Below, piece after piece: positions 34,109 to 42,760 of a DNA stretch of 47,451 nt. The translations under genes and the position numbers were made by a program. Below the pieces are notes generated by a model. It was not told the DNA's origin. It saw nothing but the letters and a program-made list of their open reading frames with translations, and made no database searches. The stretch spans positions 1 to 47,451 of the forward strand of contig JAOZOO010000010.1 of NCBI GenBank assembly GCA_029933225.1. Reading direction: 5' to 3'. Source of the DNA: Bacteroidales bacterium (GTDB taxonomy: Bacteria; Bacteroidota; Bacteroidia; Bacteroidales; F082). Position 1 is the first letter of the stretch, and every line of letters starts with the position of its first letter.

Positions 34109-35623
34109 ATGAAAAAGTTAATTTTACTCTGCAGCGTACTGTTGATTGGCTCGGCAGGAATGTTATCTGCACAGGAAACAGTACTCCGGCATTTTCCAAA
34201 TGAAACAAATGCTAGTGAAATCTTCCACTTTCCCGGTTTTCAACAAACCATTCAGGGCGACCTTCTTAATCTGCCGGATGGCGGTTTTACATTTCCTCAG
34301 CTTAACTATCTGAAAAAGGCAGATGATGATATGTGGCTTTTGGATTCAACCTATGGTTACGAGTGGGATACCACAGCTAACGATTGGTTTTTTAAAAACA
34401 GACTATATGCTTTTTATGACTCCCGGGGAAACTTAATAAAAATGCTTTCGAGTTCCAGAGAGAAGGGAACAACGGAATGGATAAATTCAAACATGTTTAT
34501 ATATGCTTACGATGAAAACAATAATATTATCGAATCCGTCAGTTACTCCTGGGACACTAACCAAAACGATTGGGTATATACGTCGAAAACCACTTATGCT
34601 TATTCCACTAATTCAACGGAAAGAATCAGTTATTCATGGGATACGGATAACAACGATTGGATCTATGACCGGAAAGCCACAGAAAACTATGACAATAACG
34701 GAAACCTTACGGAAAAGGCAAATTATAAATGGAAAGAGGATGAGAACAAATGGATAAAAGTCACCAAAGACACATACACTTACGATGAAAACGGAAACAT
34801 GAAGGAACATTTGTCTTACAGAGGAGATACTTATACAAACGAATGGATTAACAACAGAAAACAAACTTTTGCCTTTGATGATAACGGCCTGTTAAACATG
34901 GTCTATGTATATTATTGGAATTCAGCCATAAACGAATGGGAAAAAGCAGGGAAAACCGTATACTCATATAACGAAGTCAATGATGTAATCGAGGTAACAG
35001 ATTATACCTGGAGCTTTTCCGACAACGATTGGGTTGCTAATCAAAAAACGGTGATGACTTATTATGAAAACGAGCAGCTAAAGCAAAAAACAATATCTCT
35101 TTGGGACGATACGCAAAACCAATGGATATATTATATCAAAACCGAATATGAGTATGATGGTGGCGATGAACCTGTTTTGATCACTTCTTACAAATGGGAT
35201 GAAGCATTGAATAACTGGAAGGGGTATTACAAAATGTCGTACGAGTATGATGAATATGGAAATGCCATCACCCGCATTTACTATCTCTGGAATGAAAACG
35301 ACATGGACTGGAGGGGCCGGTTCAAAACCGTCTATTTCTGGTCACAGCTTTCGGGATTTCATGTTGCACAACAACCGGAAACGTTCAGTATTTATCCCAA
35401 TCCTGTCCGTGACAACGTTACAATTCACTATAAAGGTTTCAAAAACGGCGCTGTTCAGGTCGAATTGATCAACATCCAGGGGCAAAAAGTATTCGGGAAA
35501 CAATATAACCTGACAAACAACACAGATGTGAACATTTCCTTACCCGGACTTTCAAAAGGGATGTATATGCTGGTTATTCGCGGAAAAGATTTTGTTCAAA
35601 AGGAAAAACTGGTTATTGAATAG
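34109..35623 (+). CDS. Secreted WD-rich tandem-repeat protein with T9SS tail
   Basis: This 504-residue protein has a signal peptide (1-21, ending LSAQ). Residues ~65-410 contain about nine imperfect repeats of ~37-39 residues; a typical unit has a Y-x-W-D opening, a Trp before a Y/K-rich strand and a Y-x-Y-D-E-N-G-N type turn (examples: SYSWDTNQNDW, YTYDENGNMKEH, YEYDEYGNAITR). The pattern resembles YD-like/Rhs-type beta-hairpin repeats. The last ~80 residues are a T9SS type A sorting domain (FSIYPNPVRDNVTIHYKG ... LSKGMYMLVI ... KLVIE). It is probably surface-attached; its binding partner is unknown. The preceding gene is convergent and the following gap is repeat-rich, so it is monocistronic. 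Confidence 0.8.
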   Translation: MKKLILLCSVLLIGSAGMLSAQETVLRHFPNETNASEIFHFPGFQQTIQGDLLNLPDGGFTFPQLNYLKKADDDMWLLDSTYGYEWDTTANDWFFKNRLYAFYDSRGNLIKMLSSSREKGTTEWINSNMFIYAYDENNNIIESVSYSWDTNQNDWVYTSKTTYAYSTNSTERISYSWDTDNNDWIYDRKATENYDNNGNLTEKANYKWKEDENKWIKVTKDTYTYDENGNMKEHLSYRGDTYTNEWINNRKQTFAFDDNGLLNMVYVYYWNSAINEWEKAGKTVYSYNEVNDVIEVTDYTWSFSDNDWVANQKTVMTYYENEQLKQKTISLWDDTQNQWIYYIKTEYEYDGGDEPVLITSYKWDEALNNWKGYYKMSYEYDEYGNAITRIYYLWNENDMDWRGRFKTVYFWSQLSGFHVAQQPETFSIYPNPVRDNVTIHYKGFKNGAVQVELINIQGQKVFGKQYNLTNNTDVNISLPGLSKGMYMLVIRGKDFVQKEKLVIE

Positions 35624-36061
35624 CACGAGGGATAGAGGTGAAGGGGAATAAGGGATCGGAGGATCGGAGAATCGGAAATTAGTCAGACAATCGGGAACCC
35701 CAACCTGCAACATGTAACCCGGAAAGAGTTATGTGTTATGAGTTAATGTGTTAGTATCTTATTTCTAACATTCGTGTATTTTTCGGTAAGAAATAACAAA
35801 CTGCAAACACGAAACCCATTTGGAATTTTAATATTTTGAATTTGGATTTTATTTGGAATTTGTTTTTTGATTTTTGATATTTCCGATTTATCCAGGCTAT
35901 GTGTTGGGGAATCCCGCACCTTGCCTGTCCGCCGAATCCGTCACTTGACGGAGCAGGAGAATAATACGTAACTCTTCAACACTTAACTCTCAACTCCTAA
36001 CTCTCCTCCCCCCTTGCTTTTCCCCGTCTTATTGTGTATATTAGCAGTGTATTTCAACAAT
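35624..36061. repeat. Heptamer-repeat-containing gap before dodecin
   Basis: At 35726-35754 four 7-nt units follow one another (GAGTTAT, GTGTTAT, GAGTTAA, then TGTGTTAG). At 35969-36007 the complementary form repeats with the same period (AACTCTT, CAACACT, TAACTCT, CAACTCC, TAACTCT). Between them lies an AT-rich stretch (35819-35882) built of TTTGGAATTT/TTTGATATTT-like words. Near 35654-35680 GGATCGGAG-like words repeat. No gene is visible. Confidence 0.6.
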
Positions 36062-36069
36062 TACATTTG
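36062..36069 (+). promoter_or_regulatory. -7 box of dodecin
   Basis: TACATTTG, a full TAnnTTTG match, 22 nt before the ATG at 36092. No TTG at the standard -33 distance. Confidence 0.45.
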
Positions 36070-36091
36070 CTAACTTTTAAAAACTACTACA

Positions 36092-36316
36092 ATGGCTGAA
36101 AGTGTTTACAAAATCATCGAACTGGTGGGTACAAGTACCGAATCATGGGAAAAAGCCGCCGAAGCTGCCATCCAAAGGGCTGCCAAATCATTACGTGATA
36201 TCCGCGTTGCCGAAATCTCCCAACTGGATATGCACCTGAACAAGAAAGGGGAAATAGAAACTTACCGGGCCAAAGTCAAACTCTCCTTCAAATTTGAAGA
36301 TCCGTTGACTGCATGA
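36092..36316 (+). CDS. Dodecin flavin-binding protein
   Basis: This 74-residue protein matches the dodecin family: VYKIIELVGTSTESWEKAAEAAIQRAAKSLRDI, with the flavin-stacking Trp at residue 19, and a C-terminal YRAKVKLSFKFED strand. Twelve subunits form a hollow sphere that stores FMN, riboflavin or lumichrome and protects from light-driven damage. It stands alone between repeat-rich gaps. The FMN riboswitch later in the window (45950) shows another flavin-related function, but the two are 10 kb apart and not linked by operon. Confidence 0.93.
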   Translation: MAESVYKIIELVGTSTESWEKAAEAAIQRAAKSLRDIRVAEISQLDMHLNKKGEIETYRAKVKLSFKFEDPLTA

Positions 36317-36632
36317 GTTTCCGGGTTATCGGATAGTTGATTATTGGTCATCTGGTTTTCGAACGGTATGCCCGTTACGGAAGAATGGACGGTTGGATGG
36401 GTGAAGAATTTTATTTATTCATTTTCGTATTGATTCACTCATCCAATCTTCCCTTTTAATAATATTCGCTGTTACCCTGTGACGTATAACCTGAACAGGC
36501 AGTTTGGTTAATGGGGTAATTGGTATTAGGAGTTAAGAAACAAAGAGTTATGTGTTGTGACTCCAAAACCTGACTCTTTTCCAACTAACCCTTAACTCCC
36601 TGCTCTAACAAAATTTTACCGGAATATTTAAC
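36317..36632. other. Gap between dodecin and small lipoprotein
   Basis: No gene seen. It holds a 13-bp inverted repeat with one mismatch (36393-36405 with 36434-36446) around an AT-rich loop, a small hairpin near 36363-36375, and another heptamer-like stretch (GAGTTATGTGTTGTGACTC, about 36545-36563) followed by AACTCCC-type complements near 36585-36605. Confidence 0.5.
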
Positions 36633-36661
36633 TTGACATTCAACAATATTTAATATCTTTA
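36633..36661 (+). promoter_or_regulatory. Promoter of the small lipoprotein gene
   Basis: TTG at 36633-36635, an 18-nt spacer, then TATCTTTA at 36654-36661 (one mismatch). The leader to the ATG at 36696 would be ~28 nt. Confidence 0.5.
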
Positions 36662-36695
36662 TGCCCTCTTTTAAATGTAAGGAAGAAGACAGATT

Positions 36696-36917
36696 ATGGA
36701 AAGATTGAAAAGACCGGTTATTATCATTTTAATTGTTATATCAGCCGCTTTGTTTACGGCCTGTTCGCAAAATACTTACAATACAAGAAGAACTTACGGA
36801 CATGCCTCGGCACCACACATAGACCCGGTTTCTCACAAAAAGTATCCATTGAGAAAAAACTATATCGTTCCGGTCAAACGGAAAGAAATTCTGGGGCTCA
36901 AGAAACCAAAAATCTGA
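36696..36917 (+). CDS. Small putative lipoprotein
   Basis: This 73-residue protein starts with RLKRPVIIILIVISAALFTACS: two basic residues, a hydrophobic stretch and a lipobox-like FTAC with C23 as the lipidated residue. The mature 51 residues are basic and rich in H, Y, R and K (ending in KRKEILGLKKPKI) with no recognised domain. It has its own promoter and lies ~70 nt upstream of the RNase P RNA gene. Function unknown. The coding call rests on the lipoprotein signal and the promoter spacing. Confidence 0.65.
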   Translation: MERLKRPVIIILIVISAALFTACSQNTYNTRRTYGHASAPHIDPVSHKKYPLRKNYIVPVKRKEILGLKKPKI

Positions 36918-36974
36918 TCTGGCATTAAAGTTGATATTCCCTTACGGCATTGTCCGAAATCCGTTGTATTTAGT

Positions 36975-36982
36975 TAACTTTG
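36975..36982 (+). promoter_or_regulatory. -7 box of rnpB
   Basis: TAACTTTG, a full TAnnTTTG match, ends 6 nt before the first base of the rnpB terminal helix (36989). This pair calibrates the distance from box to transcription start in this genome. A TTG lies at 36950-36952, 22 nt upstream. Confidence 0.7.
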
Positions 36983-36988
36983 CATAAA

Positions 36989-37388
36989 GTCGTGCAGGCT
37001 GTTCTATCGTCACGCCTCTGGCGTGGAGGAAAGTCGGGACAACACAGAGCACCATACTTCCTAACAGGAAGGACTTCCGTGTGAAACGGGAGGACAGCAA
37101 GTGCCACAGAAAATAACCGCCGATGCCGGGGCTTTTCAAAGGGCTTCGGCAGGCAAGGGTGAAAACGTGGGGTAAGAGCCCACGCGATGTTGTGGTGACA
37201 CAGCACCGGGGTAAACCTTATGGGTTGCAAGTCCAAGTATGCCGGCGCTCCCGGAATCCCGGGAAAAGGGCTGCTCGTCCGATGCCGGCGGGTAGGATGC
37301 TGGAGCCATGCAGTGATGTATGGCCAAGAGAAATGATAGAACCCCGTTAATTACGGGAGACAGAATCCCGCTTACAGGCCTGCACGGC
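36989..37388 (+). ncRNA. rnpB: RNase P RNA (bacterial type A)
   Basis: This ~400-nt RNA is the catalytic part of RNase P, which matures tRNA 5' ends. All conserved regions are visible in order: GAGGAAAGTCGGG (37026-37038; CR-I, with GGG where CCGGG is usual), AGTGCCACAGAAAATA (from 37100; CR-II), GGTAAGAGCCCAC (37171-37183; CR-III), and ACAGAATCCCGCTTACAGGC (from 37360; CR-V). The ends pair as helix P1: 36989-36999 with 37378-37388 (11 bp, one G-U). A T run follows directly as the terminator tail. Short open frames on both strands across the region are not genes. Confidence 0.97.
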
Positions 37389-37396
37389 TTTTTTTA
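37388..37396 (+). terminator. T-tail terminator of rnpB
   Basis: The 3' strand of helix P1 (37378-37388) is followed at once by CTTTTTTTA, so the last helix of the RNA can serve as the terminator stem. Confidence 0.6.
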
Positions 37397-37776
37397 TCGA
37401 AAAAAAATAACAAATCACAAATATCAAATAAATAACAAAAACCAATATCAAAATTACAAACTGCATGTAATATAATAAGTAAGTACAGTTTTGGAATTTG
37501 AGAATTGAAATTTATCCACCCGGATGAAACCGTTCGGACGGGTTTGTGTTTTGTTTTTTGAAATTTGATATTTTGACTATAACCAGGTTGGAGATTCAAG
37601 AATTTTTACCTGGTCAGAAGTGATATCAACTCGTTACATATTTTTTGTTCCATATATATTATTCTCCTCTTTTTGCCGTTACATAAACAGTTGATTTGTT
37701 AATAAAATTTGAAACAAACCGCAACCGTCCGGCCATGTACATCTACTTTTACCTTTCAAATTATTTTCGGAACAAA
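37397..37776. repeat. AT-rich degenerate repeats before the TPR gene
   Basis: About 380 nt without a gene. Words such as AAATAACAAATCACAAATATC (37406-37426 region, minus-strand sense TTTGATATTTGTGATTTG) and TTTTGGAATTTGAGAATTG (from 37491), then GTTTTTTGAAATTTGATATT (from 37552) recall the TTTGGAATTT/TTTGATATTT words at 35819-35882. The upstream part of the long open frame (37696-37776) is included here because translation most likely starts at 37777. Confidence 0.4.
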
Positions 37777-40700
37777 ATGAAAAAATCACACATAGTCAGT
37801 ATTTTCATTATGGTGGTTTTATGGATGACTCTCCCTTTGACCGCACAGGAAACGCTGATCCATGAACCCCCGCAAAGCACATACAATGAAGCGGTTTCGC
37901 TGTTTGAACAAAAAAACTATGCTTCGGCCCAAAGGATGTTTGAAAAATTCAAACAGCAGCTCAACGACCCCACAAACGCTTTTTATGAAAATGCGGCTTA
38001 CTTCCAGGTGGAATGTGCCGTCAGACTCGGAAGCAAGAATGCATTTAACAGGGCAACGGCTTTTGAGTCGGCCTACCCCGAAAGCGGCTGGATGCCTGCC
38101 ATCCGTTTTGAGCTGGGGAAGATGTATTTCAAGAAACGTAAATACAGCGAGGCACTGAAAGCATTTAAGGATGTCTCACCGAACAAGTTAAGCAGGGAAC
38201 AGCAAACCGAATATTACTACAAAAAAGGGTATTGCGAACTTCAGGCCGACCGGCTGGATGCCGCCGCCGGTTCGTTTTCCAAAGTGGCCGGAACAAAAAG
38301 CAGCTATGCACAGCCCGCCACGTACTATCTGGCCTATATCCATTATAAAAACGGGGATTATCAAAAAGCGCTGGAAGAATTCAAAGCCCTGACAAATAGC
38401 CGCCGGTACGGGAAATATGTGGCGATGTATATCGTGCAGATCTATTACGAACTGGGCGAGAACCAGAAGGTGATTGACGAAGGAACAGCCCTGATGAAAA
38501 ATGCCGACAGGAAGACCAAGGCATCGCTTTCCGGACTCATTGCCAATGCCTACTACAACATGGAAGATTATACGAAGGCGTTGGAATACTTCACCCTTTA
38601 CGAAAATACCATCGGCAAAACACCCGGACCGGACGAACAATACCGGATCGGTATCTGTAAATTTTACGGGGAGAAATACAAAGCAGCTATCACCAATTTT
38701 CAACGGGCAAGCAAACAAAGTGAAAAATTCGGGCAAAATGCCTGGTATTACCTCGGATTCTGTTATCTGAAAACGGGCGAACACAAATTTGCCCAAAGCG
38801 CTTTCCTGAAAGCATACAAACAGGGCGACGACAAAAAAATGGCCACAGATGCATTATACAACTATGTAAAGGTCACATTGGAACTGGGTGGCGACCCGTA
38901 CAACGACCCGGTGAAAACCGTACAGGAGTTCATCACAAAAAATCCCGACATCCCCAGGATATCGGAAGCTTATGATCTGCTGGCCCGCTTGTACGTCACG
39001 TCAAAGAACTATCGCGAAGCGCTGGAATCCATTGACAAGTCTGGCAATCCGAACAAAAAGCTGCAGGAGATTTATCAGAAACTGGCTTACAGTCAGGCAA
39101 CCGAATATTTCAACCGGGCAGCTTACACGGATGCAATCACCTATTTTCAGCAATCATTAAAATACACACCCGATAAAACACTGGAAGCCAAAAGCATCTA
39201 CTGGATGGGGGATGCTTTTTACCACAAAAAACAATACCGCGATGCCCAGGGAATGTATGTCCGGTTTCTGAAATTGCCGGCTGCAAAAAATACCGGACTC
39301 TATGCCAACGGCCTGTACGGATATGCTTACACGGCATTTAACCTGAAACAATACAGCCGGGCGGCCGATTATTTCACAAAGTTTTTGCGATCGGCAAATC
39401 CTCCGGCAAACCTTGTCAACGACGCAAGCTTACGGCTGGCCGACAGTTATTTTATCTCGAAAAACTATGCACAGGCCATGACGTGGTACGGCCGGGTAAT
39501 CAAAAACAACAACGGGAATGCCGATTATGCGATCTATCAGAAAGCTTCCTGCTATGGCGCACAGGGCGACTTCCGGAAAAAAGTGAACACGCTGAAAACA
39601 TTGATCCAACGCTACAAATCTTCCGCTTTGTATGACGACGCACTGTTCGAGATTGCTTCCACAAGCCTGATCCTCAATGACCAGCGAAGTGCCATTGTTT
39701 ATTTCGACAAACTCGTAAAGGAAAAACCCAACAGCAGCCTGTCGAAAAAAGCTTTGCTGAAAATGGGGTTTGTCTATTACAACAACAATCAAAACGACCG
39801 GGCCATAGCGACATTAAAAAAAGTGGTTGACAAATACCCTGCCTCAATGGAAGCGAGAGAAGCCCTGCGAACCATGCAGAACATTTATATGGATATGGGA
39901 AAAGTGGACGAATATTTTGCCTATGCCCGCAGCCTTGATTTTGTGCAGGTTTCCACAGGTGAGGAAGACTCGCTCACCTTTGTTACCGGCGAGAACTTTT
40001 ACATGGACAACAACTGCCGCAGGGCGATTCCGGCATTGGAGAACTACCTGGGCAAATACCCGCAGGGAGGGTTTACGCTCAAAGCCTGTTACTATTTGTC
40101 TGATTGTTTTGAGAATGAAGGCAACCGGGATGAAGCCCTGGTGTATTATGAAAAGATCATTGCGTTCCCCGACAATCCATACACGCAGAAAGCACTGCTG
40201 AAAGCCGCCCGTTTCATGTACGACAAAAAAGATTTTGCAAAAGCTTACACCTATTATTCTTCCTTGAGCACCAAAGCCGATGACCCGGGGATGCTGCTTG
40301 AAGCAAGAGACGGTGCCATGCGCAGCGCCTGGCTGCTGGATGAAATCCCGAATGCCGGAGATTTTGCGCAACAGTTGCTGCAAACGGCTAATGTAACGGA
40401 AGAACAAAAGATCTATGCGCATTACATTCTCGCCAAAGCCGCCCTGCAGAAAGGCAACACAAAAAAAGCCTATCAGGAGTTTGAAATGACCGATCAACTG
40501 ACGACCGGCGAGCAGGGCGCCGAAGCCAAATACATGATGGCCGAAATTGATTTTGACAACAACAAACTGGACGAGGCGGAAAAACTGATCTACCAGCTTC
40601 CGGAACAGTATGCCGAATATGATTACTGGATTGCCAAAGGGTTTATCCTGCTGGCCGACATTTATGTGGAGCGGGGCAACAACTTCCAGGCAGGAGAGAC

Positions 40701-40809
40701 GCTGCAGAGTGTGATTGACAATTATCCGGGCGAAGACCTGAAAAAGATCGCACGGCAGAAGCTGGACCAGATCAACCGGACAAACAATGCGGATGATCCG
40801 GGTAATTAA
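37777..40809 (+). CDS. Large periplasmic TPR protein
   Basis: From the ATG at 37777 the protein has 1010 residues with a signal peptide (MKKSHIVSIFIMVVLWMTLPLTAQ); the earlier in-frame ATGs at 37696 and 37735 would place residues in front of it. The whole mature chain is made of tetratricopeptide repeats, about 22-25 units, with typical G-Y-C and A/Y spacing (examples: YNEAVSLFEQKNYASAQRMFEKF; YKKGYCELQADRLDAAAGSFSKV; AQPATYYLAYIHYKNGDYQKALEEF). It looks like a long protein-interaction superhelix in the periplasm, resembling the BamD/YbgF type but much longer. The outer-membrane barrel gene follows after ~260 nt. The pair may form a complex; that is inference from adjacency. Confidence 0.85.
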   Translation: MKKSHIVSIFIMVVLWMTLPLTAQETLIHEPPQSTYNEAVSLFEQKNYASAQRMFEKFKQQLNDPTNAFYENAAYFQVECAVRLGSKNAFNRATAFESAYPESGWMPAIRFELGKMYFKKRKYSEALKAFKDVSPNKLSREQQTEYYYKKGYCELQADRLDAAAGSFSKVAGTKSSYAQPATYYLAYIHYKNGDYQKALEEFKALTNSRRYGKYVAMYIVQIYYELGENQKVIDEGTALMKNADRKTKASLSGLIANAYYNMEDYTKALEYFTLYENTIGKTPGPDEQYRIGICKFYGEKYKAAITNFQRASKQSEKFGQNAWYYLGFCYLKTGEHKFAQSAFLKAYKQGDDKKMATDALYNYVKVTLELGGDPYNDPVKTVQEFITKNPDIPRISEAYDLLARLYVTSKNYREALESIDKSGNPNKKLQEIYQKLAYSQATEYFNRAAYTDAITYFQQSLKYTPDKTLEAKSIYWMGDAFYHKKQYRDAQGMYVRFLKLPAAKNTGLYANGLYGYAYTAFNLKQYSRAADYFTKFLRSANPPANLVNDASLRLADSYFISKNYAQAMTWYGRVIKNNNGNADYAIYQKASCYGAQGDFRKKVNTLKTLIQRYKSSALYDDALFEIASTSLILNDQRSAIVYFDKLVKEKPNSSLSKKALLKMGFVYYNNNQNDRAIATLKKVVDKYPASMEAREALRTMQNIYMDMGKVDEYFAYARSLDFVQVSTGEEDSLTFVTGENFYMDNNCRRAIPALENYLGKYPQGGFTLKACYYLSDCFENEGNRDEALVYYEKIIAFPDNPYTQKALLKAARFMYDKKDFAKAYTYYSSLSTKADDPGMLLEARDGAMRSAWLLDEIPNAGDFAQQLLQTANVTEEQKIYAHYILAKAALQKGNTKKAYQEFEMTDQLTTGEQGAEAKYMMAEIDFDNNKLDEAEKLIYQLPEQYAEYDYWIAKGFILLADIYVERGNNFQAGETLQSVIDNYPGEDLKKIARQKLDQINRTNNADDPGN

Positions 40810-41068
40810 GTGAGGTTTTATATTAACATGAAATATCCATGACGTACAAATTCAACTTTAAAAGGAGGATTAAAACCCCGAAGGGGTTATGTGTTATTAA
40901 CCCCGTATGGAGCGAATCGGAATGCGGGGGAAAAGAATAACATCGACAGGTTTTGGCGGTCCCGAAATTTCGGGATTGCCCGAAGGACGCAAAAATCATG
41001 ACAAAACCAATAGAATAAAAATCAATAGATTATAGAATCTTAAAAAAAGAAAAATAATAAACCAAAGG
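40810..41068. repeat. Gap with palindromes and a heptamer copy
   Basis: No gene. It holds a 7-bp hairpin (40883-40889 with 40898-40904) whose loop carries the GTGTTAT heptamer, a nearby CCCC/GGGG hairpin (40876-40886), and a perfect 16-nt palindrome TCCCGAAATTTCGGGA (40960-40975). No promoter box for the next gene was recognised. Confidence 0.5.
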
Positions 41069-42760
41069 ATGCATAAATCAAATTTAATGAATAACATATT
41101 TTACAAGGTTTTTTTCCTGTTCGTTGCGCTGATGGTCATGGCAAACGCATCTTTCAGCCAGGATGAGCACAACGAGCAGGTAACCATTGTGGGAACCTAT
41201 GACCCCTCTATCAACCAGGCCTATAAGATCAACACAAAACCCACATTGCCGGAGTTCAGTTTCCAGACAGGGCAATTTGAATACAAGTCACTGAATATTC
41301 AGCAACCGACGACAATAACCTTAAAACCGATCAAACCCGCCGCCGTCAGGGTGGATCGCCGGGAGACTGTTTACAACAATTACCTGAAAGCCGGCTTCGG
41401 GAGCCGGATTACCCCCATGATTGATTTCGTGCACGGCAGCAGCAAAAAAGGAAGCCACAACCTCAACATCCGGCTGTTTCATATTTCTTCTTACATGGAC
41501 ATCCCCGATTATTCGCCCGGCCCCTATTCCCAAACGCTGGCAGCCATTGGATATGACAAAACATCAGGAAAAACCATTATCTCGCTCGGAGCCGGATATG
41601 AAATGAATACCAACCGCTATTACGGATTCAATCCGGAGGCGAACTACATTGTCAGTGAAGACAGTCTGAAACAAATGTTCAATCTGATCAAAGGCAATAT
41701 CGGGTTTAAAAGCAACAACAAAAAAGCCGATCAGTTTGAATATGACATCAATCTTTCGGGCTATTATTATTTTGACAAATACAAAACCACCGAAACGGAT
41801 GTAACCCTCGATTATGACCTGGCCAAACCTTTCAGAGTTACCCGCAAGCTCGACTATCAGCGGCTGGGGATTGAAGGCACGGTCAGTTACAGCATGAATA
41901 AGGATTCGGTCAGCGATCTGACGAACATCCTGGCAACCTTTATCCCTTACTTCAAAGCGAGATACGGGATCATCAGGTTCAAAGCCGGACTGAATTTTAC
42001 TTATCTGAACTGGGACAAAGGACATTTCTATTTTTATCCGATCCTGGATGTGAATGTTACGCTGATCAAAGAAAGTCTGACGCTGTATGCCGGCGTTGAC
42101 GGTGAATCCGTGAAAAACTCTTTCCTGAAAATGAGTACCGAAAACCCCTGGGTTACTTCGGTTATTCCGGTTACCTGGCAAAACAACCAGTTTGATGTGT
42201 ATGGCGGCATCCGGGGAAACATTGCCCGTTCATTCGGGTTCAACCTGAAGGCCGCCTGGCTGAAGTTCAAAAACATGCCCTTTTATGTCAATAGGAGAGA
42301 TAACGGGGCAGCACCGTTCAACAAGTTCACCGTGGAGTTTGACGACGGTTCGGTATTCACGGTTTCCGGCGAACTGACTTACACGCTTAAGGATAATCTG
42401 AAACTGTGGCTTTCGGGCGAGTACAACAACTATTCCCTCGACACCCTGGCACAACCCTGGCACAAACCTTTGAGTAAAATTACTTTCGGCGGCTCTTACC
42501 TGATTGCCAAAAAGGTTTTCGTGTGGACTGAATTGTTCAGCTATGGAAAACGGTATGCGGTGCTGACAAGCTCTGTACCCCCGCAGGAAATTACACTTGA
42601 CGGATTTTTCGATATCAACCTCGGCGTTACTTATTTCATCACCAAAGACCTGTCGGTTTTTCTGAACGGCACCAACCTGCTGAACCGGAATTATGAACGT
42701 TATTTCAACTATCCTGTACAGGGACTTGAAATTATGGGAGGTGTGGGGTTCCGGTTCTAA
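41069..42760 (+). CDS. Outer-membrane beta-barrel protein (TonB-receptor-like barrel)
   Basis: This 563-residue protein has a signal peptide (ending NASFSQ; residues 1-31 from the ATG at 41069, which follows AAAGG directly; an ATG at 41087 starts six residues later). The mature N-terminus EQVTIVGTYDPSINQAYKINTKPTLPE is a short beta-type segment, too short for a TonB plug. From ~95 on, strands of barrel type follow each other, and the end (FLNGTNLLNRNYERYFNYPVQGLEIMGGVGFRF) is exactly the C-terminal pattern of TonB-dependent receptors, including NLLNRNYE. It is thus a barrel like a TonB receptor without a visible plug. It follows a long TPR gene and overlaps the convergent HD gene by 4 nt. Confidence 0.8.
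   Translation: MHKSNLMNNIFYKVFFLFVALMVMANASFSQDEHNEQVTIVGTYDPSINQAYKINTKPTLPEFSFQTGQFEYKSLNIQQPTTITLKPIKPAAVRVDRRETVYNNYLKAGFGSRITPMIDFVHGSSKKGSHNLNIRLFHISSYMDIPDYSPGPYSQTLAAIGYDKTSGKTIISLGAGYEMNTNRYYGFNPEANYIVSEDSLKQMFNLIKGNIGFKSNNKKADQFEYDINLSGYYYFDKYKTTETDVTLDYDLAKPFRVTRKLDYQRLGIEGTVSYSMNKDSVSDLTNILATFIPYFKARYGIIRFKAGLNFTYLNWDKGHFYFYPILDVNVTLIKESLTLYAGVDGESVKNSFLKMSTENPWVTSVIPVTWQNNQFDVYGGIRGNIARSFGFNLKAAWLKFKNMPFYVNRRDNGAAPFNKFTVEFDDGSVFTVSGELTYTLKDNLKLWLSGEYNNYSLDTLAQPWHKPLSKITFGGSYLIAKKVFVWTELFSYGKRYAVLTSSVPPQEITLDGFFDINLGVTYFITKDLSVFLNGTNLLNRNYERYFNYPVQGLEIMGGVGFRF

Noticed and set aside
36942-37350. Small open frames on both strands over 36.94-37.35 kb
   Set aside because: They lie on the RNase P RNA gene, whose conserved regions and helix P1 explain the sequence.
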